Shown here one piece after another: positions 1 to 6,080 of a DNA stretch of 6,080 nucleotides. Every line of letters begins with the position of its first letter. Position 1 is the first letter of the stretch. The DNA lies in contig PASO01000034.1 in assembly GCA_002712135.1 (NCBI GenBank), positions 40,963-47,042 of the forward strand. The letters are read 5' to 3'. The notes beneath the pieces were generated by a model. The model made no database searches, had not been told where the DNA came from, and saw nothing but the letters and a program-made list of their open reading frames with translations. Made by a program: the position numbers and the translations under genes. Source of the DNA: Gammaproteobacteria bacterium (GTDB lineage Bacteria; Pseudomonadota; Gammaproteobacteria; Pseudomonadales; Azotimanducaceae).

Positions 1-1448
1 TTTCTGCGCGCCCTGCGCCAGGGCATGTCGGCAGCCTTGTAGATGATATGTCGCAGATCGTTCAGGCGACCGGGTTGTGCCGGTTTGCCATGCTGCAACC
101 ACAATTCACGCGACTGCCCCCCTCGCCACGCACGGGTGGTAAAACCGAGGATCTCTACTTTGACAGTACATCGCTCCAGTGTTCGGCCAAGGATTTCCGC
201 ACACATAGCGGCAATCGTAATTGAGCGTCCTCGCATGGACCCAGAACTATCGATAAGTAACGAAACCACCGTATCGCGGAAATCCATATCTTTTTCTTGC
301 TTGAATGCCAGCGGATGAAACGGATCTATAATAATGTTGGTTAACCGAGACGTATCCAGCATTCCTTCTTCAAGGTCGAACTCCCAGGTCCGATTCTGCT
401 GCGCCATGAGTTTTCGCTGCAGCCTATTAGCCAGCTTGCTAATTACTACCTGCGAGTTCTGCAGGTGTTTGTCGAGAACGTCACGCAACCGATCCAGTTC
501 TGTAGGCTCACACAACTCGTCGGCGAAGATGATCTCATCAAAGGCAGTGGAATAAGACTTGTAGTCGCTCTCCAGAGGACGTAGCCAGTTCTTATCTCCT
601 ATCACGTCAGGTGGTGCGCCGGCTTCATCTTCCTCACCATCAACTTCGGCCATTTCCATCGCCTCCATATCCACGGGGACTTCACCTTCAATGGCATCAG
701 TCATATCGGCGTCTGCAGCCATCTCCTGATCCGCCGCTTCATCACCCTGCTGATTGTCATCGTCATCCAGCTGATCATCCACGTCATCAGACTCATCGGC
801 CCTATCTTCCTGACCCCAGTCCTCACCCAAGCCGAGATCATGAATAATCTGCTGGGACAACCTAGCGAACTCTTCCTGATCGAACATGACGTCACTCAAC
901 TCAGAAACGTCGGTGCCAATCCGCTCCTCTATGTATTCATGCCAGAAGTGAAGAATATTTTTTGCGGCAGGAGGAACCTCAAATCCAGTAATCTTCTCGC
1001 GAATATACATACCAACAGCTTCACTAAGGGGTGCCTGGCTTTGATGCTCTATGGTAGAAAACCCCTGCTCGACGCACTGTTCCTGTAGTTCCGCATTAAG
1101 ATTGTCCTGCACGCCCTTCATCAAATAGGAGCCTATGCAGGCAATGCGGGCATCCTCGACACAATCGAATATCTCTTGCGCGACACCAGTCTTCGGACGG
1201 TGGGCGCGATGATAGCTTTCATCATGGAAACGAGTATTAAGCGCAAACTTGTCCGCGGTGCCACGCCATGCCGCGAGCTCCTCCCGCGAAAGGTTACTTT
1301 CCGGTAACGGGACACGGGCTCTATTGCCCTGCAAATAGGGTTTACCCCGACCGAAGCTGACATTCAGCTCCTCGTTGCCGGAGATGGCCCGCATGGTTGA
1401 GGTTACAGCCTGCTTGAATCCCTCTCTAGAGTCGTCTTGTGCAGCCAT
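1..1448 (-). CDS. cobT: Cobaltochelatase subunit CobT, C-terminally truncated by window edge
   Basis: VWA-domain partner of CobS in the cobaltochelatase complex. The frame stays open from ATG 1448 to the window edge, giving 482 codons; family members are about 600 residues, so the C-terminal part lies outside. Order: N-terminal CobT domain (about 10-205) with [13 protein letters not shown] at 73-85 and FDCVEDARI soon after; a very acidic linker at about 209-280; a conserved helical segment; then the VWA domain, whose [11 protein letters not shown] stretch holds the MIDAS motif D400-S402-S404. [19 protein letters not shown] (about 432-450) and [13 protein letters not shown] further on match the CobT family closely. 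The start is 6 nt after the cobS stop; no strong Shine-Dalgarno is present, so translation probably depends on coupling to cobS. The conserved part and neighbour make the call firm; the in vivo partner CobN is not in view. Confidence 0.93.
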   Translation of the reverse strand, partial: MAAQDDSREGFKQAVTSTMRAISGNEELNVSFGRGKPYLQGNRARVPLPESNLSREELAAWRGTADKFALNTRFHDESYHRAHRPKTGVAQEIFDCVEDARIACIGSYLMKGVQDNLNAELQEQCVEQGFSTIEHQSQAPLSEAVGMYIREKITGFEVPPAAKNILHFWHEYIEERIGTDVSELSDVMFDQEEFARLSQQIIHDLGLGEDWGQEDRADESDDVDDQLDDDDNQQGDEAADQEMAADADMTDAIEGEVPVDMEAMEMAEVDGEEDEAGAPPDVIGDKNWLRPLESDYKSYSTAFDEIIFADELCEPTELDRLRDVLDKHLQNSQVVISKLANRLQRKLMAQQNRTWEFDLEEGMLDTSRLTNIIIDPFHPLAFKQEKDMDFRDTVVSLLIDSSGSMRGRSITIAAMCAEILGRTLERCTVKVEILGFTTRAWRGGQSRELWLQHGKPAQPGRLNDLRHIIYKAADMPWRRARR

Positions 1449-1454
1449 GACGCG

Positions 1455-2435
1455 CTAGGCGAGCACAACACTCGCGCTCGACTCCGGTAACTCTTCACCC
1501 ATGCAGCGCTGATAGTATTCCGCCACAATAGACTTCTCGGTATCATCACATTTGTTTAAGAAGGTCAGTCGAAAAGCAAAACCATAGTCACCAAAAATCT
1601 GGGCATTCTCAGCCCACATGATGACCGTTCTGGGTGACATCACAATTGAGATATCACCATTGATAAAACCCTGACGGGTCACCTCCGCAACCGAAACCAT
1701 ATTCGCCACTGTCCATCGATCCAATTCAGGCATCTTCGCCATGATGATATCGATTTCTTTTTCGCGCTCAAGGTAATTCAGAGTCGTTACGACGTTCCAG
1801 CGATCCATCTGTCCCTGGTTGATCTGTTGCGTCCCATGGTAAAGCCCTGTGGGATCTCCCAAACCGATGGTGTTAGTGGTAGCAAACAAACGAAACGAAG
1901 GATGTGGACTAATAACCTTGCTTTGATCAAGCAGCGTCAACTTACCTTCGACTTCCAATACCCGTTGAATCACGAACATTACATCGGGACGACCTGCATC
2001 GTACTCGTCAAAAACGATGGCACATGCACGCTGCAAAGCCCATGGCAGGAGCCCTTCTTTGAATTCAGTAACCTGTTGACCATCCTGAAGGACGATGGCG
2101 TCCTTACCAACCAGATCGATCCGGCTGATATGGCTATCAAGATTGATACGAATACATGGCCAGTTCAGTCGCGCCGCTACCTGCTCGATGTGTGTAGATT
2201 TACCGGTACCGTGATAACCCTGCACCATCACCCTCCGGTTATGAGCAAATCCGGCCAGAATCGCCAGGGTAGTTTCCTGATCGAACAAATAACTAGCGTC
2301 GATTGGGGGCACGTGCTCACATGTTTGTGAGAACGCAGGAACCTCCAAATCGATATCGAGGCCATAAGTTTCCCGGACACTAACTGTTGTATCTGGAATG
2401 CCGCTCCCCTCAAGCGCGTTCTGTATATCTGCCAT
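1455..2435 (-). CDS. cobS: Cobaltochelatase subunit CobS, AAA+ ATPase
   Basis: Motor subunit of the ATP-dependent cobaltochelatase. In the aerobic B12 pathway, CobS hexamers act with CobT and the large subunit CobN to insert cobalt into hydrogenobyrinic acid a,c-diamide in the cytoplasm. The 326-residue length fits the family. Residues 1-50 resemble the CobS N-terminal segment and end in [10 protein letters not shown]. The AAA+ core follows: Walker [10 protein letters not shown] at 73-81 (K79), Walker B IVFDEYD at 140-146 (D143, E144), sensor-1-like FATTNT at 184-189, MDRW at 210-213 supplying a likely arginine finger, and SPRT at 267-270 as a likely sensor 2. All catalytic residues look intact. 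It belongs to the MoxR-like group of AAA+ proteins that pair with VWA-domain partners, and such a partner follows 6 nt downstream. No cobN is visible, so a role outside B12 synthesis cannot be excluded. Confidence 0.93.
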   Translation of the reverse strand: MADIQNALEGSGIPDTTVSVRETYGLDIDLEVPAFSQTCEHVPPIDASYLFDQETTLAILAGFAHNRRVMVQGYHGTGKSTHIEQVAARLNWPCIRINLDSHISRIDLVGKDAIVLQDGQQVTEFKEGLLPWALQRACAIVFDEYDAGRPDVMFVIQRVLEVEGKLTLLDQSKVISPHPSFRLFATTNTIGLGDPTGLYHGTQQINQGQMDRWNVVTTLNYLEREKEIDIIMAKMPELDRWTVANMVSVAEVTRQGFINGDISIVMSPRTVIMWAENAQIFGDYGFAFRLTFLNKCDDTEKSIVAEYYQRCMGEELPESSASVVLA

Positions 2436-2445
2436 GACTACTATT

Positions 2446-2490
2446 ACCTATCGCATTGTTTTATATAAATTTTTGACTATTCGCACACGA
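2446..2490 (-). promoter_or_regulatory. AT-rich upstream region of cobS, weak promoter candidate
   Basis: Upstream of cobS the minus strand carries TATATAAA, with a possible -10 hexamer TATAAA at 2465-2460. The hexamer 17 bp upstream (GTGTGC, 2488-2483) matches the -35 consensus poorly. An AGGT at 2449-2446 could serve as ribosome binding site, but lies 10 nt from the ATG, a little far. A separate cobST promoter is plausible because the 173-nt gap breaks the tightly overlapping leuS-lptE-holA run. No cobalamin riboswitch could be recognised, and the gap is short for one. Readthrough from holA is equally possible. Confidence 0.25.
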
Positions 2491-2595
2491 CCACCTGCGT
2501 CGAAGATCGACTCGAAGACAATTCAGATAAAGTTTCCAGAATTCATCAAGATCGTGGGGACGCCAAGGATAGCCGCTAAATTGGAAAAATACCAT
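2461..2595 (-). CDS. Possible 44-residue small ORF between holA and cobS
   Basis: An ATG at 2595, 13 nt after the holA stop, opens 44 codons on the same strand and ends in TAA at 2463-2461. A weak GGA-type Shine-Dalgarno lies about 5 nt upstream. The product begins MVFFQFSGYPWRPHDLDEFW, is rich in aromatic residues (three Trp) and ends in a basic stretch (RVDLRRRW at 28-35). It has no clear signal peptide and I do not recognise the family. The ORF crosses the AT-rich stretch where a cobS promoter would be expected. An ORF of this length can occur by chance, and the opposite strand is also open here, so this is a candidate only. It could equally be the decayed end of a lost gene. Confidence 0.2.
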   Translation of the reverse strand: MVFFQFSGYPWRPHDLDEFWKLYLNCLRVDLRRRWSCANSQKFI

Positions 2596-2596
2596 G

Positions 2597-2620
2597 TCGA
2601 TCCGCTGATCAAGTGATCGA
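2597..2620. repeat. Interrupted palindrome with three GATC sites at holA stop
   Basis: A 24-bp element has dyad symmetry about position 2608.5: arm TCGATC (2597-2602), core TGATCA (2606-2611), arm GATCGA (2615-2620). The two 3-nt spacers are not symmetric. The three GATC tetramers begin exactly 8 bp apart (2599, 2607, 2615). The element covers the holA stop codon. As RNA it could only form a 6-bp stem with a 12-nt loop, and the nearest run of five U lies about 7 nt downstream, so it is a poor intrinsic terminator. The symmetry is directly visible; any role as a protein-binding or Dam-responsive site is inference. Confidence 0.5.
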
Positions 2621-3622
2621 TTGAGACAACTCCACAACCATCGTGGTTAACTCATCCCAGGGCCGTCCGGTATCCTCCAGCCCTTTCACCATGAGATCCA
2701 CACGTGAAAAACGGGATTGCATTCGCTCAAGGTCAGTTGCCCGATGTCTCCTTAGGCAGGCGGCTACCGGTGCCTTTCTTTTGTCCCAGATTCTGCCACT
2801 GCGCAGCACTGCATCAACGGATTGTCCCTGATCAATCTTATGAGCCATCACCGACAGGTTTCGGATCTCTCTCGCCAGCATGTTATTCAGGAACAGTGGC
2901 TCAGCCCCTTCAAGATACAGGCCATCGAGAATCCTTACGACCCTACTGGTGTTACCTTCCAGCGCAGCGTCAATGAGCAGAAAGACATCGTACCTCGCGC
3001 TGTCAGCAACGCCGCCCATCACCTCGTCAATCTCAATATGCCCGGTTATCGAGCAGAGTTTCATCCGCTCAATCTCCTGCACCGCAGCTAGCAGATTCCC
3101 CTCAATTCTCTCTGCCAGCGCCTGAACAGCCTCTCTACTGGCAGTTAGTCCTACTCGTTTAAAACGATTCTCTATCCATCTGGGAAGCTGATTCGCATCA
3201 ATTGGCCACACCTGCACAAAACCACCGATTCCTTCCAGGGTCTTGAACCACTTTGTACGCTGAGTTGCCGCATCCAGTCTCGGTAGCACCAACAGAATGC
3301 AGTTGTCTTCAGAAAGATTTGCACAAAGCTTCGTCAGTACGACTGCTCCTTCTTTACCGGGTTTGGCCGAACTCATCCGGAGTTCAATGATTTTCTTGTC
3401 CGCGAATAGAGACATACTTCCGTTGCTATAGGTAACTTGTTGCCATTCAAAATTATTATCGATGTGAAACAAATCACGTTCGCTAAATCCCGCCTTCCTA
3501 AGCTCATCGCGAATCAGGTCACAACTCTCTTGTACCAGTAGGAGTTCATCTCCACTTACGATATAAAATGAGAGAATTTCCCTGGCCAGCTGCCCCTGTA
3601 GCTTGTCCGGATATATCTTCAT
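2609..3622 (-). CDS. holA: DNA polymerase III subunit delta
   Basis: Delta subunit of the clamp-loader complex, the arm that opens the beta sliding clamp for loading onto primed DNA. The 337-residue length matches the family (E. coli 343). The N-terminal segment IYPDKLQGQL (3-12) and the GDELLLVQES stretch (24-33) resemble E. coli delta. The SLFA at 71-74 places L72-F73 where E. coli delta has the Leu-Phe pair that wedges into beta. LPRW at 146-149, EGNLLAA at 174-180 and LEGAEP at 237-242 are further family landmarks in the AAA+ lid and C-terminal collar regions. As is usual for delta, no intact Walker A motif is present, so it is not expected to hydrolyse ATP. The ATG overlaps the lptE stop (ATGA, 3622-3619), indicating coupled translation. 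The gene ends inside an interrupted palindrome, and no convincing terminator follows. Confidence 0.96.
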   Translation of the reverse strand: MKIYPDKLQGQLAREILSFYIVSGDELLLVQESCDLIRDELRKAGFSERDLFHIDNNFEWQQVTYSNGSMSLFADKKIIELRMSSAKPGKEGAVVLTKLCANLSEDNCILLVLPRLDAATQRTKWFKTLEGIGGFVQVWPIDANQLPRWIENRFKRVGLTASREAVQALAERIEGNLLAAVQEIERMKLCSITGHIEIDEVMGGVADSARYDVFLLIDAALEGNTSRVVRILDGLYLEGAEPLFLNNMLAREIRNLSVMAHKIDQGQSVDAVLRSGRIWDKRKAPVAACLRRHRATDLERMQSRFSRVDLMVKGLEDTGRPWDELTTMVVELSQSIT

Positions 3623-4131
3623 TCGATCTGGCTCTGATGAGTGCGAATACTTGCATTAACTCGCCGAAATATCTGCTCACCTAGGTCTCGACGCATTTCC
3701 TGACGGAGCAATATCTCTTCTTCGGAACTACTTTCTAAGCTTTGGTCATCAAACGTATAGGTTCTCTCTGCGGAGATTGTGACTCGAGGAATGAGTATCT
3801 TTCTATCGTTACTTAGGAGCTCTAGACTTAGCTGCTGAACGATTTCATACTCAGCTACGCTGATGTTACTGGTTGTCGCAACGGCTCGCCGACTGTTTCT
3901 TTCGTCGGAAACTAACAGCGAATATTCTGCTTTGGAAGCACTACTCAAAACCTCGACATTCGCTTCAAGAAAGTTTCTTTCCAACAACTGTCGCATTTCA
4001 CCAATTTCATTTCGCACTTCGATATGAATTGACTCGAAATCGGCGGCCATCTCGAGGTTTTGAGTTCCTCGCAGGTGAAAGCCGCAGCTACTAACAAACA
4101 GAAAGCTGGCTATGAGAGCGATCTGTTTCAA
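3619..4131 (-). CDS. lptE: LPS-assembly lipoprotein LptE
   Basis: Outer-membrane lipoprotein that plugs the LptD barrel and helps place lipopolysaccharide in the outer leaflet. The 170-residue product starts with a lipoprotein signal peptide: K2, a hydrophobic run at 4-13, then lipobox V13-S14-S15-C16, so mature protein begins at Cys16. Gly follows the Cys, with no Asp at +2, consistent with outer-membrane sorting. The GFHLRG segment right after the Cys (17-22) and the late EMRRDLGEQIFRRV stretch (about 144-157) are typical of the family. The length is close to the usual 160-200. The start is TTG, chosen because it gives a complete short signal peptide; the first in-frame ATG (Met28) would remove it. 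The start overlaps the leuS stop by 4 nt (TTGA) with no clear Shine-Dalgarno, suggesting translational coupling. The 3' end overlaps holA by 4 nt. The leuS-lptE-holA order strongly supports the call. Confidence 0.93.
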   Translation of the reverse strand: MKQIALIASFLFVSSCGFHLRGTQNLEMAADFESIHIEVRNEIGEMRQLLERNFLEANVEVLSSASKAEYSLLVSDERNSRRAVATTSNISVAEYEIVQQLSLELLSNDRKILIPRVTISAERTYTFDDQSLESSSEEEILLRQEMRRDLGEQIFRRVNASIRTHQSQIE

Positions 4132-6080
4132 GAGACCACGAAGTTCAGTAATTTTCCGGATACATGAATAACCTTTCGAGTCTCCTTTCCATCCAAGAAT
4201 TTCTCCACGTTTTTAATCTTACGAGCCTCACGTACAACGTCGTCTTCACTTGCATCGGGCGCCATCTCGAGTTTGCCGCGAAGCTTACCATTCACTTGTA
4301 TCATCAGTTGAACGACCCGTTTAGCCAGTGCACTTTCATCAACCTCAGGCCAGGTAGCTTCTTCAATCGCCCCCAATTCCAGCTTACTCCAGAGCTCACG
4401 ACACACGTGGGGAGTGATCGGCGACATTACTAACACGGCAACCTTAAAGGCCTCCTGCCTCACTACTCGACCAGCATCAGACGCATCTTCAAATTTGGCA
4501 AGCTGGTTCATCAACGACATTACACCAGAAACTACGGTATTGAAGTTTAATCGTCTGCCGTAGTCGTCTGCCGCCTTGGATAAAGCTTCATGGGTCAAAC
4601 GACGGATATCACGTTGTTCCTCACTTAGCCCATTAATGTCAAGGTCCGACACCGGACCAAGCTCTACATGCGCTAAAACGGCATTCCACAATCTGCCTCG
4701 GAGCCACCTGTTAGCTGATTCAACGTTGTGCTCTGACCATTCAAAGGATTGCTCTGGAGGCGCAGCAAACATCATCGCCATACGAACGGCATCAGCACCA
4801 TACTCATCGAGCAGGTGTTGCGGATTTCCAGCGTCACCCGATGATTTGGACATCTTCGCGCCATCTTTAAGGACCATGCCCAGCGCAAGGAGATTCTCAA
4901 ACGGTTCATCAGACTCCACCAAACCCTCATCTCGCATCACCTTGTGAAAAAATCTCGCATATAGTAAGTGCAGAATGGCATGCTCTTCACCACCTACGTA
5001 GTGATCAACGGGAGTCCAATACCTAGCACGCTTATCAAGCATTCCTTCATCAAAACCACTACACGCAAATCTGGCGTAATACCAGGAGGATTCCATAAAG
5101 GTATCAAAGGTATCAGTTTCACGTTCAGCAGGTCCGTCACAGGTAGGACATGTCGTGTTATACCAGTCTGGCATCGTCTTTATGGGTGATCCGACGCCAT
5201 CAAATTCAACATCCGTAGGCAATATAACAGGGAGGTTTTCGTCTGGTACGGGTACCGCACCACATTTATTACAATGAATAATCGGAATGGGGCATCCCCA
5301 GTATCGTTGGCGAGATACACCCCAGTCACGAAGTCGATAGTGCACCTGACGCTCGCCCAGGCTTTTCGCTTCCATCGCAGATGCTATCGCATCAAAAGCT
5401 TTGTCAAAATCGAGGCCATCAAACTCTCCCGAATTGACGCATACGCCCTTGCCAACGAAAGCAGCCTGACTAATGTCACACTCCTGCTCAGAAGCCGGCT
5501 CGATCACCTGTTCAATTGGCAGACCATACTTACGTGCAAACTCCCAATCTCTCTGATCATGTCCGGGCACCGACATTACGGCGCCAGAGCCGTATTCCAT
5601 GAGAACAAAATTTGCGACCCAGACAGGTATGGATCTGCCCGTTAACGGATGCTCCACAACAATACCCGTATCCATACCTCGCTTTTCTAGCTTTGCCATA
5701 TCGGCTTCAGCCACTTTAACCTGATTACAGGATTCTACGAATTCAGCGACGGCTGGGTTCTTCTCGCCAGCTTCTTTGGCAACCGGATGCTGCGGCGCTA
5801 CCGCAACGTAGGTTGCCCCCAAGAGAGTATCCGGTCGAGTGGTATATACCTCAATGAATTCATCTCCACCACGGGGAAATCTAATTTGTAAACCCTCAGA
5901 CCGGCCGATCCAATTGCGTTGCATCGTTTTGATCTTCTCTGGCCATCCTGGCAGTTTATCCAGGCATCCCAATAACTCTTCAGCGTAATCGGTAATCTTG
6001 AGGAACCATTGCGCTAATTCGCGGCGTTCAACAAGTGCATTGGAACGCCAACCTCGGCCATCGATCACCTGTTCGTTAGC
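4128..6080 (-). CDS. leuS: Leucyl-tRNA synthetase, N-terminally truncated by window edge
   Basis: Cytoplasmic class I aminoacyl-tRNA synthetase that charges tRNA-Leu with leucine. 650 residues are visible, the first being Ala of an ANEQVIDG segment. By matching the editing-site residues to E. coli LeuRS from memory, about 167 residues including the HIGH motif lie outside the window. Numbering from the first visible residue: MQRNWIGRSEG at 53-63; CP1 editing domain with TTRPDT at 80-85 and VPGHDQRD at 171-178, whose D178 matches the editing aspartate; DWGVSRQRYWG at 252-262; a zinc-ribbon-like pair C270/C273 and C311/C314; ETDTFDTFMESSWYYAR at 321-337; KMSKS at 409-413; anticodon-binding domain from about 450; C-terminal domain ending in GKLLNFVVS. 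The leucine-specific insertion that E. coli has just before KMSKS is absent. An in-frame GTG at 6068 is internal, because the homologous reading continues upstream of it. The stop overlaps the lptE start, so the two are probably cotranscribed. Confidence 0.98.
   Translation of the reverse strand, partial: ANEQVIDGRGWRSNALVERRELAQWFLKITDYAEELLGCLDKLPGWPEKIKTMQRNWIGRSEGLQIRFPRGGDEFIEVYTTRPDTLLGATYVAVAPQHPVAKEAGEKNPAVAEFVESCNQVKVAEADMAKLEKRGMDTGIVVEHPLTGRSIPVWVANFVLMEYGSGAVMSVPGHDQRDWEFARKYGLPIEQVIEPASEQECDISQAAFVGKGVCVNSGEFDGLDFDKAFDAIASAMEAKSLGERQVHYRLRDWGVSRQRYWGCPIPIIHCNKCGAVPVPDENLPVILPTDVEFDGVGSPIKTMPDWYNTTCPTCDGPAERETDTFDTFMESSWYYARFACSGFDEGMLDKRARYWTPVDHYVGGEEHAILHLLYARFFHKVMRDEGLVESDEPFENLLALGMVLKDGAKMSKSSGDAGNPQHLLDEYGADAVRMAMMFAAPPEQSFEWSEHNVESANRWLRGRLWNAVLAHVELGPVSDLDINGLSEEQRDIRRLTHEALSKAADDYGRRLNFNTVVSGVMSLMNQLAKFEDASDAGRVVRQEAFKVAVLVMSPITPHVCRELWSKLELGAIEEATWPEVDESALAKRVVQLMIQVNGKLRGKLEMAPDASEDDVVREARKIKNVEKFLDGKETRKVIHVSGKLLNFVVS

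Noticed and set aside
611..847. A plus-strand ORF rich in His and Pro opposite the CobT acidic linker
   Set aside because: Its composition is what the reverse of Asp/Glu-rich codons gives; it is a shadow of cobT.
1827..2330. A 167-codon plus-strand ORF antisense to cobS
   Set aside because: It lies wholly inside cobS, whose protein has intact AAA+ motifs. The plus-strand translation shows no recognisable domain and reflects the codon pattern of the opposite strand.
2473..2478. Plus-strand TTGACT as a -35 box
   Set aside because: No matching -10 hexamer occurs at a proper distance, and no plus-strand gene follows.
2499..2511. Small hairpin, 5-bp stem GTCGA/TCGAC with a 3-nt loop
   Set aside because: It is too short and lacks a following T run; likely chance.
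2436..2608. Cobalamin riboswitch upstream of cobST
   Set aside because: The gap is short for a full B12 riboswitch and I see no B12-box-like segment or matching stem arrangement.
2398..2616. A 72-codon plus-strand ORF spanning the holA-cobS gap
   Set aside because: It overlaps the starts and ends of two firm genes antisense, has no ribosome binding site that I can see, and no recognisable product.
2584..2620. Intrinsic terminator after holA
   Set aside because: The stem is only 6 bp, AT/GC mixed, with a 12-nt loop, and the five-T run lies about 7 nt beyond the stem instead of adjoining it.
6066..6068. GTG at 6068 as the start of leuS
   Set aside because: The LeuRS-like reading continues upstream as ANEQ to the window edge, and the catalytic HIGH region must lie further upstream.

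Overview
The window reads as a chromosomal segment of a gammaproteobacterium of intermediate GC content. The evidence is the order leuS-lptE-holA, a signature of that class, and protein sequences that align well with gammaproteobacterial families. The exact lineage cannot be read. The leucyl-tRNA synthetase is of the zinc-ribbon type found in many non-enteric bacteria, not the E. coli type. All supported genes lie on the minus strand, so the order of transcription runs from high to low coordinates. No tRNA, rRNA, CRISPR array, insertion sequence or phage gene is visible.

Layout, in the direction of transcription. (1) 6080-4128: leuS, leucyl-tRNA synthetase, missing about 167 N-terminal residues beyond the window edge. 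(2) 4131-3619: lptE, the outer-membrane lipoprotein partner of LptD; its predicted TTG start overlaps the leuS stop by 4 nt. (3) 3622-2609: holA, DNA polymerase III delta subunit; it overlaps lptE by an ATGA junction. These three genes form a tight housekeeping operon. (4) 2608-2436: a 173-base gap with an AT-rich stretch, an interrupted palindrome at the holA stop, five GATC sites within 114 bases, and a possible 44-codon ORF. (5) 2435-1455: cobS, the AAA+ ATPase subunit of a CobNST-type cobaltochelatase. (6) 1448 to beyond position 1: cobT, the VWA-domain partner of CobS, starting 6 nt after cobS and cut by the window edge after 482 codons.

Functionally there are two modules. leuS, lptE and holA serve translation, LPS export and replication. 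CobS and CobT form the ATPase/VWA motor pair that, with the large subunit CobN, inserts cobalt into hydrogenobyrinic acid a,c-diamide in the aerobic B12 pathway. No cobN or other cob gene is in view, so the assignment to B12 synthesis rests on family membership alone.

Nothing here is clearly a new system. The points most worth a second look are the cobST pair placed behind holA without visible cobN, the GATC-rich dyad in the gap between the modules, the small ORF there, and the altered residues after the KMSKS loop of LeuRS.
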